Shown here piece by piece: positions 45,864 through 55,960 of a stretch of DNA of 64,000 nucleotides. Where the stretch lies: the NCBI GenBank assembly GCA_006384855.1, contig VCJN01000053.1:1-64000 (forward strand), given 5' to 3'. This DNA is from Tetraselmis striata. Lineage: Eukaryota; Chlorophyta; Chlorodendrophyceae; Chlorodendrales; Chlorodendraceae. Position 1 is the first letter of the stretch; every line of letters begins with the position of its first letter. The position numbers and the translations under genes are program-made. The notes below the pieces were generated by a model. The model searched no databases. It saw only the letters and a list, made by a program, of their open reading frames with translations, and had not been told where the DNA came from.

Positions 45864-46911
45864 GGCCAGGAAGAATTGCAGTTGTGTATAGGTGCCATAA
45901 TTATGTCGATCAAAACATAGGGGGGGATTTGATAGCTTGCCCAGCGTAATATATATTACGGATACTCATTTGTTTCCTCGGGATTTGATAACTATGCGGA
46001 CATGTGCGCGCAGTCCACAGTGGATTTCTCTCGCCTGATGAGGGCGAGACACCGGCGGCAGTGTGGTGATAGTACTTTCGGCTTTACTTACCGGCTCCAA
46101 CTAACCGCCGTAATGCACGCACCGCACAACCCTCACCAACACTGCCGCCACCGCGCTAGGCCGACATGCTGCCGTCGCTCCGAGCGCAAATACCTATCAG
46201 TCCACAACCATGCCTACCTCGCTCACGTCGCCAGCCTTCGGCTTGGTTAGCTGACACCATGTCGGTATCAACCAGGCACACCGTGAAGCTGGAGGTGAAG
46301 TGGGACGGCATGGAGCTTTCCGCTTGGCCCGTGCTCTATCCCGTAGAGCAGGATTGGCTAGAGGCCCGTACCGTGCGCAACATGCTAGAGTTTGCGGTGA
46401 ACGACCTAGACCCTAGCCTATCCTTCGAGGTCGTTGAACAAATTGCAGTGGTCGTCGTGGAGTGTGAGATGTTCAGCTCGCCATGCCGCTCGGGCAGGAA
46501 TTATAAGAGGCGGCGTGTGACTGGCGAGTCCGGTGGCAACCACATGCTCCAAGACAACCTGTGGGATGCGATGGAAGAGGTGCTCACTCGGCACTTCGAG
46601 TTCGCATGGTGGGCACACGCCAAAACGGAGATGGGCAGCCATAGAACACTACTATAATTGTGTGCTTTGTGCTCTGACTGCTGCCCTCATGCCATGATAT
46701 GCACAACTGCTAGGTGTGTGGCAGCTGCCCCCTAATACACAATATATGGACAGTTGTAGCACTTCCCGTGGACACTGGTGTTGATAGTACTTTACACAGT
46801 ACATCAGCCAGCTTATGGAAGGGGATGAGATCAGAAGGCGGGGGGGGGGGGGGGGGGGCGCGGGGGCTTACCTAAATGTCTAAAACACACTACTTACAAT
46901 TCTTGCTGGCC
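45864..46911 (+). mobile_element. TIR element copy 1 (PIF/Harbinger-like, TAA duplication)
   Basis: Terminal inverted repeats start GGCCAGGAAGAATTG on the left and end CAATTCTTGCTGGCC on the right. They are flanked by TAA on both sides (45861-45863 and 46912-46914), the 3-bp duplication typical of PIF/Harbinger transposons. A G tract lies inside the right end. This copy keeps an undamaged ORF (46259-46657). No DDE transposase or Myb-like protein is encoded, so movement would need enzymes from elsewhere. Confidence 0.75.
46259..46657 (+). CDS. Conserved 132-aa protein of the TIR family, function unknown
   Basis: Starts MSVSTRHTVKLEVKWDG and continues WPVLYPVEQDWLEARTVRNM, then LEFAVNDLDPSLSFEVVEQI, then a basic KRRR patch and a C-terminal HFEFAWWAHAK. 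Recognisable but degraded versions occur on the minus strand in copies at 50192-51141 and 53217-54159, aligned from the same Met. A longer start at 46166 would add 31 residues, but that part reads as repeat leader. It resembles a small alpha/beta protein; I recognise no family. Conservation of this ORF in a short TIR element is unusual. Confidence 0.5.
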   Translation: MSVSTRHTVKLEVKWDGMELSAWPVLYPVEQDWLEARTVRNMLEFAVNDLDPSLSFEVVEQIAVVVVECEMFSSPCRSGRNYKRRRVTGESGGNHMLQDNLWDAMEEVLTRHFEFAWWAHAKTEMGSHRTLL

Positions 46912-47868
46912 TAACAGCCGGAGTCTGACAGCGCGGTACGTCGATAAGGATTATCTACTTTACGGTCTGACTGTACACAGCGACGCGCCCGGCGGATGCG
47001 GATGCAGGGGCGGTATCCCCCTGTAGTACTGGCGGCTGACTACTAGCTATGTAGATACAGGTAGCAGTATTAAGTAGTACATTCATACATCCTACTATAC
47101 CGGCGGTGTCGCGGTATCGTACTACTGTAGTACCGACACATACTAACATCAACTGCAAGTATTATTTATTATTATTATAAATATGCAGATACGGTACTCG
47201 CTGTACAAAGTTTCAGATATGTTCCCCTTAAACATGACGTGCCTCCGTGACACATATGTAGATGTATCCACAGGTAACCCTTATTAATGACATCTTTCGC
47301 GGATGTGGCGAACGAACGTGATAGTTCACGTTTGTATATCGTTCGGACATTAGGCGAGTGAAGTAAGCAGGTAAGTACAAGGGCACTTACCTGCCAAGCC
47401 CCCGCACCGCTAACCCCGCACCCGGCATGGACATAGATATCCGAAACCCGGGGCGGAGATAGCCGTGAGGTTTAACCTTATTAATGGTTTTGCTACTACG
47501 AGTTACTCACAAAAAATGTCCCATCACAGTTCGCATATATCATATTTCATCGTTCGCTGCGGCAGCAGGTGGTTCGAGTGATGTATTAATATAATATATG
47601 AAACACAGCACAGGTAATTGATAATAAAACAGCAGGACTGAGTGCGCGGAATGAAAGGCTGTACGAGGATACGCCGGAATACCTGTACTCGTACCGTTAC
47701 CTTTTATCCCGCCCAGCATGATATATATACCCTGCCCTGTCGTACCGCCAGCCTCAGCGTGACGATAGCTTGCGCCTCGCCCGGCGCGGGCGCGGATGGC
47801 TTAAGCAATAATGCCCGCCCGGGGATAGATGCCCGTACGAGTACCGGTACGGTTAAACAGTGAGCGGA
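46912..47868. other. No gene recognised
   Basis: GTAC- and TAGTAC-rich, with short self-complementary stretches around 47020-47150. Nothing coding was recognised. Confidence 0.45.
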
Positions 47869-47870
47869 GT

Positions 47871-48200
47871 TTACCCAAGGAGGCACGATTTGCCAAAGAA
47901 TGTCAGCTCGCTTACATTGGAGGCTAAGACGAGAACCACAGGCTTGGCCTGGGTGTCTCCTAGCGCAGAAAGATGGCTGTGGGTGGGTGGGTGCGCGAGC
48001 CGGTTGAGGCGAGCGCAAAGCAGAGAGTGCCGGTGCCCGAGGGCGGATCCCTCAGGTCGTGGTGCTGGTGCGGGCCGGCAGGCCCCAGTCCGTGCGCCGA
48101 CCGCGGGGATCGTGCGCAGTACAACATTGCTAAGTACTGTAAACCTCTAGATGACTACATCTGACCATTTACCCAAGGAGGCACGATTTGCCAGAGAAGA
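47871..48200. repeat. Short direct repeat beside the left long repeat
   Basis: TTTACCCAAGGAGGCACGAT followed by TTGCC begins at about 47871 and again at about 48168, immediately after the left 174-bp repeat. The junction between element and flank has thus been duplicated, a sign of unequal recombination or tandem insertion. Confidence 0.65.
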
Positions 48201-49727
48201 AAGCCAAAGGCTTGCACAGGTAGCGAAGTGTAGCGGCCGGACGGGGACGAGCTAGCAGCAGAAACGCAGCATAGCAGCTCGCTGCCGAGGCCGCGCCTTT
48301 GCGCAACCTGTGCGATGCCCACGCGACACTGGGGGGCGGCTGGGCGCCCGCCGCCAGGCGGGCGTCCCGCAGCCAGTCAGTGGGAGTGGCTGAAAAGGAC
48401 CAAGCGGCGGAAGGCTCCAGCGGGGAGACGCTCCAAAACTTGGTCGGCAGGCCGGCGCCGGAGAGAGGTCGGCAAGAAGGTGGGGCTCGGCCGCCATCGA
48501 CACCGTCCAGGGCGCTCCAGAGCCCGGGCGCGGGCGCCGTGCGCGGGACGGGCGGCCCAGGTACTGTACACTGTACTGTAGTGACGGCCGTACCGCCAGG
48601 GATTGGCCGCAGGCCTTAGCATAACAGCGAAGATACTGGTACTTGTCGTACGCTGTCAGACCCCGCTGCTCCGCGAGGCCGCGGGCGGCGGTGTCGTCGG
48701 TCAGAATCCACAAGCGAGGCTCGTCGCCGTCGCGTGGGGGTGGCTCCAGACCGGAAAGGGGGACTTGACCGAAGTAGGCGTAGTCGACGTACTCGAGCTC
48801 GGTGTCGAGTGCGTCCAGCTCAGCAGGAAGGGGCTCTTGCGCTCCTTGCTCACCACCCTCGGGCGCAGGCGCGCCCGCGGGAATGGCTGGCTGGGTGCCT
48901 TTGGGAGGAGGCGATAGCACGGGAGGAGCCAGTCGAGCGAGTAAGGCGGCCGTAGCCGCCTCGAACTGCTTGGCCAGCCGCTTCTCCAGGGCTATTGCTT
49001 GGGCCGTCAGGCGTTTTGCCAATTCGGTGTCGTCGCCGGTCAGAATCCACAAGCGAGGCTCGTCGCCGTCGCGTGGGGGTGGCTCCAGACCGGAAGGGGG
49101 GACTTGACCGAAGTAGGCGAAGTCGACGTACTCGAGCTCGGTGTCGAGTGCGTCCAGCTCAGCAGGAAGGGGCTCTTGCGCTCCTTGCTCACCACCCTCG
49201 GGCGTAGGCGCGCCCGCGGGAATGGCTGGCTGGGTGCCTTTGGGAGGAGGCGATAGCACGGGAGGGGCCAGTCGAGCGAGTAAGGCGGCCGTAGCCGCCT
49301 CGAACTGCTCGGCCAGCCGCTTCTCCAGGGCTTCCGCTTGGGCCGTCAGGCGTTTCTCCAATTCCGCGATGGATGCCGCAGTGGCGCCGCCCGGGGCGTC
49401 GTCGACCAGGGCGTCTTCCGGTACAGGACGAGGGGGCATCATGCTGTCGCGGGGTGGGGAAGGTGTAGCGTCTCGGGAGGCTGAGGCTCGGGTCCGAGTC
49501 GGCATAGAGTAAGCTGACACTCTGCTCGACTGCTAGAGTCGAGACTGCTTGCGCGAGCCGGTTGAGGCGAGCGCAAAGCAGAGAGTGCCGGTGCCCGAGG
49601 GCGGATCCCTCAGGTCGTGGTGCTGGTGCGGGCCGGCAGGCCCCAGTCCGTGCGCCGACCGCGGGGATCGTGCGCAGTACAACATTGCTAAGTACTGTAA
49701 ACCTCTAGATGACTACATATGACCATA
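47990..49727 (-). mobile_element. Direct-repeat-bounded retroelement-like unit (short LTR-type), looks whole
   Basis: Two almost identical direct repeats of about 174 bp (47990-48165 and 49551-49727) enclose 1.39 kb. On the minus strand each repeat starts TG and ends CA, as LTRs do. The interior holds a single long ORF on the same strand and no reverse transcriptase or integrase. A non-autonomous LTR element (TRIM or gag-only type) is the best fit. I saw no convincing primer-binding site and no target duplication, so other direct-repeat structures remain possible. Near-identity of the ends suggests recent origin. Confidence 0.5.
48252..49520 (-). CDS. 422-aa coiled-coil ORF with an internal 113-residue duplication
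   Basis: After a Thr/Arg/Pro-rich start come two copies of a unit: IAELEKRLTAQAEALEKRLA (coiled coil), an Ala/Leu helix, a Pro/Gly linker and an acidic LDALDTELEYVDFAYFGQVP, ending EPRLWILT. The units are 339 bp apart and in frame (TCAGAATCCA at 48701 and 49040). The C-terminal third is basic and of low complexity. A self-associating gag-like or structural protein is plausible; no family was recognised. Confidence 0.5.
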   Translation of the reverse strand: MSAYSMPTRTRASASRDATPSPPRDSMMPPRPVPEDALVDDAPGGATAASIAELEKRLTAQAEALEKRLAEQFEAATAALLARLAPPVLSPPPKGTQPAIPAGAPTPEGGEQGAQEPLPAELDALDTELEYVDFAYFGQVPPSGLEPPPRDGDEPRLWILTGDDTELAKRLTAQAIALEKRLAKQFEAATAALLARLAPPVLSPPPKGTQPAIPAGAPAPEGGEQGAQEPLPAELDALDTELEYVDYAYFGQVPLSGLEPPPRDGDEPRLWILTDDTAARGLAEQRGLTAYDKYQYLRCYAKACGQSLAVRPSLQYSVQYLGRPSRARRPRPGSGAPWTVSMAAEPHLLADLSPAPACRPSFGASPRWSLPPLGPFQPLPLTGCGTPAWRRAPSRPPVSRGHRTGCAKARPRQRAAMLRFCC

Positions 49728-50188
49728 TAAGGAGTACTGGTGTGAATTACAAAAAGGAAAGGAACACATCCACCTACTGCTAAAAGTAGTACTAGAAAAT
49801 CAACACATCAAGCCGCCGAAAAGCGGAGTACTGGTACCGTATATTGAGTCCCTGACAAGGATTACCAACCTGCTGAGTTCCGCCGTCACCTGTCGCGCAC
49901 ACGGCGGGGGCTGTTGCAGCGGGTCTCGGCTTGCGTGCATGGTACCCTGGGCGGCATTCTCTCTGCCGGTGTGCAGATGGCCAAGTCTGATGCCTGGGCT
50001 CGTGCCCATTATGCGTCTTCTCATGCATGTTACTACTTCCACCTCGCAGTCGCTGTAGAGGACGGACCTTTCTGATTGTCCTTTTTTGGTGATTTCTTGA
50101 TATCGCCTTCTGCTCCGAGCTCATGTAAATTATTTATTACCAGGCGCAGTTCCAGCAGTAGCATGCCGTCGTCTACTGCCACACCAGT
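49728..50188 (+). repeat. Dispersed repeat copy (fold-back family arm plus coding tail)
   Basis: 49738-49835 repeats the fold-back arm (GGTGTGAATTACAAAAAGG, AAAGTAGTACTAGAAAATCA, AAGCCGCCGAAAAGCGG). 49870-50140 repeats 10245-10515. Their adjacency here suggests that both are parts of one larger element whose end reads AGCTCATGTAA. Confidence 0.6.
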
Positions 50189-50191
50189 AAG

Positions 50192-51141
50192 ACCAGTGAG
50201 AATTTAAAGTTAGGTACCCCCTCCCCTCTGTTCTGAACCAACCCCCTCCCCCCTCCCCCCGCCTCCAGCATAAGTTTTGTAGCTGGATGATGCACTGTGT
50301 AAAGTGCTACCAACATCAGTGTCCAGGGGAGAAATGCTGCAATTGTCCATATATTGTGTAGGGGGCAGCTGCCACACACCTAGCAGTTGTGCATATCATG
50401 GCATGAGGACTCACAACATTCAGAGCCCAAAGCACACGGTTATACGTTATACGGCAGTAGTGTTCTATGGCTGCCCCTTCCCCTTCCAGCGTGTGCCCAC
50501 CATGCGAACTCGAAGTGCCGAGTGGATACCTCTTTCATTGCATCCCACAGGTTGTCTTGGAGCCTGTGGCTGCCACCCGAACTACTCGCTAGTTACACGC
50601 CGCCTTGTCTTCTTGCCCGAAGATGGCGAGCTGAACATCTCACACTCCACGGCGACCAATGCAATTTGTTCAACGACCTCGAAGGATAGGCTAGGGTCCA
50701 AGTTGTTCACCTCAAACTCTAGCATGTTGCGCACGGTACGGGCTTCTAGCCAATCCCGCTTTAGGGGATAGAGCACGGGCCAAGTGGAAAGCTCCATGCC
50801 GTCCAAACCATTTCACCTCCACCTTCACGGTGTGCCTGGTGGATACCGACATGGTGTCAGCTACCAAAGCCGAATAAGGCTGGCGACATGAGATAGGCAT
50901 GGTTGTGGACTGATAGGTATTTGCGCTCGGGACGATAGCAGCATGCCGGCCTAGCGCGGCGGCTGTAGTGCTGGTGAGGGTTGTGTTGTGCATACGATGC
51001 GGCGGTTAGTTGGAGCCGGTAAGCAGAGAGGAAAGTACTAGCTATCAAAACTTTGGCCACCTATCAAATCCACCCCCCCCCCCCCCCCCTTGTTTTGAGC
51101 GACATATGGCACCTTAAACACGCTTACAATTCGTACTGGCC
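50192..51141 (-). mobile_element. TIR element copy 2 (PIF/Harbinger-like, TAA duplication)
   Basis: Flanked by TAA at 50189-50191 and 51142-51144. The termini GACCAGTGAGAATT and AATTCGTACTGGCC match copy 1. On the minus strand the 132-aa protein is still readable in two frames (DGMELSTWPVLYPLKRDW and WLEARTVRNMLEFEV), so this copy is frame-damaged. A C tract lies at 51067-51087. Confidence 0.75.
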
Positions 51142-52260
51142 TAAGGTTCCGTAACGATGCGGGATGCGGGCGGCCATTAGGCGGCTTGCTGCGTTGATCT
51201 TGGTACTGCTTTCAGCAGTACTCTTATACCGAAGTCGGTAAAGATTGGATATCATTTTTCGACCACGAATCGTCCCCGAATCCGCCCGGGTCAAAATCCT
51301 CATCTACCGGTGTCCGCCAGCCGCGAAGTTGCTAACCCCAAAACTCGCTCCAACCCCAAATCCTGAGATGCGGCGGACACGGAGCGCGGCGGCCGCATCA
51401 TTTGGCGCCGCATCATTTCAGGTGATCTCGCCAACCCCACCAGTTCGGCTCATCCCCCACTGCCCCAACTAACCCTGCTACCCCTCGCGTCTCTCTCGCA
51501 GTCTCTCCCGCACTCGGCGGCATGGTCGGCCGAGACGCGGTTTTTGTGGTGCGTACTGCTGACATCGCGCCCTACCCCCGCGGTCATAGGGCGCGTCGCG
51601 CGCGTTGACCAGCCATCTACCGCCCGGCTGCCCCGGTCGGAATATTTGACAACTCGCCGCCCCGGACGAGCACGCCTCGCTGCCCAACGCACTTGCTCCT
51701 CGCGAGAGCTTCGCCAGTCTGCTGGATGTAATTGACGAGCTTGATGCGGAGCTGGAAGACCCAGCAGCCGAGGGCGCGCCGACCAAAGAGGCTAGCCGCA
51801 GCGGTCCTGGTGTTGCCCCTGGCGGCGGCGACTAGCACGGTGGTGAGCGCGACGTCGTCACCACGACGGCACCATCTGCAACGGCCGAAACGTGTAGGCA
51901 GGTAGTTTCGTTCCGCTACGAGCAGCGCGGAAGCGCTGCGTCGTCTGTGGGGATGGCAGGGGTATTAATAGCAATTGCGGCGGGCGACGGGGCGGCGCGC
52001 CGTGGCGGCGCGGGCGCGCGGGCGTGGCTATGCAACCGCGCGTGCAGTCGCGCGTTCCGGTGCCGACAATAATTACCAACTTCAATGCGGTGGACACACA
52101 TGCGTGTCCGCGTGCCGCAGAATACGGGTCCTGTAAATCCTGCGGCGCCGGATTTACAATATCCTCATCCTCATCGGGAATTTTTACCAATAACTTGGCA
52201 GTAGGTGGATTTGTTACTCCCCTTTTGTAATTATTCCCACCATTAGGGCGTCGTCGCTAG
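51142..52260. other. No gene recognised; reversed fold-back arm at right
   Basis: GC-rich, with overlapping chance-like ORFs. At 52199-52240 the sequence TAGGTGGATTTGTTACTCC followed by a TTTTGTAATT..CACCA stretch is the reverse complement of the fold-back family arm. Confidence 0.4.
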
Positions 52261-53212
52261 CATCACCCACCCACCCATCCCATCAACCCACCGCCTGGGC
52301 GGCCCTGACGACCGTCCTCGGCACTCGGAATCGCGGGCCCTTCCTCCGCCTCCACCCCGGCTGGGGATGGGGGCGGGGATCGTGCACGGGTGGCACCTTG
52401 GTAGTCTTGGCCCCGCCCATGCTGCCACTGCCGCGGAGGAGCAGTGTGAGCTGGACACCGGCGTCTTACACCGTTGCTGGTCAGTTCAACTCCTTGTTCG
52501 CTGTTCTTTGAGCACCCTCTCCCTTCTCGTCATGTCGGCACCTCCACATTACATTCGGCCTAGTCCCACTATTGGACTGGCCCGGGATGTTGTGATGGGA
52601 AGGGAGTTCTACGTTCGGCGGAAGGGGACGCGACCGAGCCGGCGGCGGATCTGGCGCAGGGCGGAACAGTGCGCGCTGAACACCGGCGTCTTACGGCGTT
52701 GCTGGCCCGGTCGGCTCTTCATTCCCAACTCGTTGAGCACCCTCTCCCTTCTTGTCCTATTGGCGCCTCCACATCACATTCGGCTCAGCGCCGCTATTGG
52801 CTGGAGTGGCCCGGGATGTTGTGCTGTGGAAGGCGTTCTACGTTTGGCGGAAGGGGATGCGACCGGGCTGGCGGCGGATTTGGCGTTGGGTGGCCTGCGT
52901 CTGTTGCACACCCGTGGCGCCCCGTTCTGGGCTGCCCCCCCCCCCCCCCCACACGTCTGCTCCTTGTTGCGATACCTCTGCTTCGAAGCCCCTTTCATGT
53001 CGGCGCCTTCACATCGCATTCGGCCTAGTGCCGCTATTGGAGTGGCCCGGGATTGTGTGCTGGGGAGAGCGTCCCTACTGCGTGGAGCGGGCGGCTCGCT
53101 GGTAGCGATGCCTGGTCGGTGGCTGTCATGGCGGTTCCCGCCACTTGCGGCCCGTAGTTGGATTTTCTTCTGGATTCTTGTATGGATTTCTTGAATTTTG
53201 CAACTAGCACTT
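52261..53212 (+). repeat. Module A: three ~225-bp tandem units
   Basis: Units begin at ACACCGGCGTCTTAC (52456 and 52680), and a diverged third follows at about 52905. Each contains CCACATTACATTCGGCCTAG-type and GGCCCGGGATGTTGTG motifs. The leader CCGCCTGGGCGGCCCTGACG and GGGGATCGTGCACGGGTGGC is shared with module B. The module ends in TGGATTTCTTGAAT just before TIR element copy 3. One frame is open over the whole module, but unit length is not a constant multiple of three, so coding is doubtful. Confidence 0.75.
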
Positions 53213-53216
53213 GTAA

Positions 53217-54159
53217 GGCTAGTCAGAATTGTTAGTGTGTTTTAGGTACCCCCACCCCTCTTATCTGACCCGCCCCTCCATAAGTTTTGTAGCTGGCTGA
53301 TGTAATATGTAAAGTACTATCAACATCAGTGTCCATGGGAAAAGTTCTGCAATTGTCCATATATTGTGTAGGGGGCAGTTGCCACACACGTAGGTGTGCA
53401 TATCAAGGCATGAGGGCAGCATTGAGAGCACAAAGCACACGATTATACAACAGTAGTGTTCTATGGCTGCCCCCCCCCCTCTGGCGTGTGCCCAGCAGGC
53501 GAACTCGAAGTGGGACCGAGTGGGCACCTCTTCCATCGCATCCCACAGGTTAGGTTGTCTTGGAGCATGCGGCCGCCACCGGACTCGGCGGTCACATGCC
53601 GCCTCTTATTGCCCGTGGATGGCGAGTTGAACAGCTCATACTCCACGACGACCACTACAATGTGTTCAACGAGCTCAAAGGATGGGCTAGGGTGTAGGTC
53701 GTTCACTGCATACTCTATAGCATGCTGCGCACGGTACGGGCCTCAGCCAATCATGCTCTAGGGGGTAGAGCACGGGCTTAACGGAAAATTCGAAGACTCC
53801 GTGCAGTCCCACTTCACCTCCACCTTCACGGTGCTGTGCCTAATGGATACCGACATAGTATCACCTACCCAAGCCGAAGGCTGGCGACGTGAGGTAGGCG
53901 TGGTTGCGGACTGATAGGTATTTGCACTCGGGGCAACAGCAGCATGCCGGCCTAGCGCGGCGGCGGCAGTGCTGGCGAGGGTTGTGCGGTGCGTACCCAT
54001 ACGGTAAGTTGGAGCGGTTAGTTGGAGCCGGGAAGCAAAGCGGAAAGTACTAGCTACCAAACTTTGCCCCGCTACAAATCCCCCCCCCCCCCCCCCCCCC
54101 CCCCCCCTCTGTTTTGAGCGACATATGGCACCTAAAAACACTTACAATTCTTACTGGCC
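53217..54159 (-). mobile_element. TIR element copy 3 (PIF/Harbinger-like)
   Basis: Termini GGCTAGTCAGAATTGTTAGT and, on the right, CTTACAATTCTTACTGGCC. The left flank is TAA (53214-53216) and the right flank is TAG, one base away from a perfect duplication. The ORF remnant reads MNDLHPSPSFELVEHIVVVV and ESGGGRMLQDN in separate frames. The C tract at 54079-54107 is the longest in the window. Confidence 0.7.
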
Positions 54160-54787
54160 TAGTCAGTAGGGATCGGAGTCGTCGCTACTGGATTAACATG
54201 CTGACCGCCCCCTTAAAAGCGGCCTGAAACCCGCCGCCGCACGGCGGGACGACTGGTGTGAATTACAAAAAGGCCACTGACAGATCCACTACAGGTACAG
54301 GTAGCGACTATCCCTAAAGTGGTTAAGATCAACACAAGCCGCTTTTAAAAAAGCGGCCCGCAGCCCGCAGTGACGCCCACGCTCGGGCCAGTGGAAAGTC
54401 CGGGCCATGCGGGACGACTGGTACTGGTGTGAATTACAAAAACGCCAGTAACAAATCCACCTGGAACTGGCACCACGGTAAAGGATAGTCGCTACTATGT
54501 ACTTTTTTGTAGGACCTTTTTGATTGCCTTTTATTTTGGTGATTTCCGATATCGCCTTCTGCTGCTAGCTCATGTAATTTTTATAGTCGCTACTATGTAC
54601 ATCAGCAGCAGGTACTGGTGTGAATTACAAAAAAGGCAGTTCCCCAGAATTAGAAAATCAACACAGCAAGCCGCCTAAATGTACTGGTAGAGGTACGCGC
54701 CTGCTGATGAGGTACCCTTACCTCGCTGCTGTTACCCGGTACGGCAGTACCGCCCACTGTCGTCCGGATGTATACTACAGGGTACTA
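54160..54787. repeat. Cluster of fold-back family fragments
   Basis: GGTGTGAATTACAAAAA occurs at about 54256, 54428 and 54615, each followed by an AACAAATCCACCT- or AAATCAACACA-type stretch and AAGCCGC. TGATTTCCGATATCGCCTTC and an AGCTCATGTAA end occur at 54541-54580. Short inverted GCGGC blocks surround them. Confidence 0.55.
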
Positions 54788-55960
54788 CAGGGTACATCCC
54801 ACCCACCCTCCGCCTCCTGGGCGGGCCCGACGACCGTCCTCGGCCCGCGGAATCGCGGGCTCCCTCCGCCTCCACCCCCGGCTGGGGATGGGGGCGGGGA
54901 TCGTGCACGGGTGGCGCCTTGGTTGCCTTGGCCCCGCCCGTGCTGCCACTGCCGCCGAGGAGCAGTGTGAGCTGGACACCGGGGTCTTACGTCGTTGCTG
55001 GTCCGGTCAAGTCCCTGTTCGCTGTTCTTTGAGCACCCTCTCCCTTCCTGTCCTGTCGGCGCCTCCACATTACATTCGGCCTAGTGCCGCTATTGGAGTG
55101 GCCCGGGATGTTGTGCTGGGAAGGGAGTTCCACGTTCGGCGGAAGGGGACGCGATCGAGCTGGCGGCGGATCTGGCGCAGGGCGGAACAACGCGCGCTGG
55201 ACACCGGCGTCTTACGTCGTTGCTGGTCCGGTCAAGTCCATGTTCGCTGTTCTTTGAGCACCCTCTCCCTTCCTGTCCTGTCGGCGCCTCCACACTACAT
55301 TCGGCCTAGTGCCGCTATTGGAGTGGCCCGGGATGTTGTGCTGGGAAGGGAGTTCCACGTTCGGCGGAAGGGGACGCGATCGAGCTGGCGGCGGATCTGG
55401 CGGAACAACGCGCGCTGAACACCGGCGTCTTACGTCGTTGCTGGCCCGGTCGGCTCTGCATTCCCTACTCGTTGAGCACTTTCTCCCTTCCTGTCCTGTC
55501 GGCGCCTCCACATTACATTCGGCCTAGTGCCGCTATTGGAGTGGCCCGGGATGTTGTGCTGGGGAAGGCGTTCTACGTTTGGCGGAAAAGGACGCGACCG
55601 AGCTGGCGGCGCATCTGGCGTTGGGTGGCCTGCGTCTGTTGCACGCCCGTGGCGCCCCGTTCTGGGTTGGACCCCCCCACTTCCGCTCCTTGCTGCGAGA
55701 CCTCAACTTCGAAGCTCCTTTCCTGTCGGCGCCTCCACATTACATTCGGCCTAGTGCCGCTATTGGAGTGGCCCGGGATTGTGTGCTGGGGAGAGCGTTC
55801 CTACTGCGTGGAGCGGCGGCTGGCTGGTGGCGATGCCTGGTCAGAGGCTACCATGGCGGTTCCTGCCTCTGTTGGCCCGTAGCTGGATTTCCTTCTGGAT
55901 TTCCTTCTGGATTTCTGTGTGGATTTCTTGAATGTTGCGTCTAGCTCATATAAACGCATG
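54788..55960 (+). repeat. Module B: four ~225-bp tandem units
   Basis: Same leader as module A, then units at 54976, 55201 and 55419 and a diverged unit at about 55640. The spacing is 225 bp and then 218 bp, because the GCAGGGC step is missing in the third. The end TGGATTTCCTTC is repeated in tandem before TGGATTTCTTGAAT. Modules A and B are paralogous copies about 2.5 kb apart, now separated by TIR element copy 3 and fold-back fragments. Confidence 0.8.

Noticed and set aside
54768-55418. 216-aa ORF over module B as a host gene
   Set aside because: The reading crosses tandem units whose length variation breaks the frame; the same sequence is a dispersed repeat (module A).
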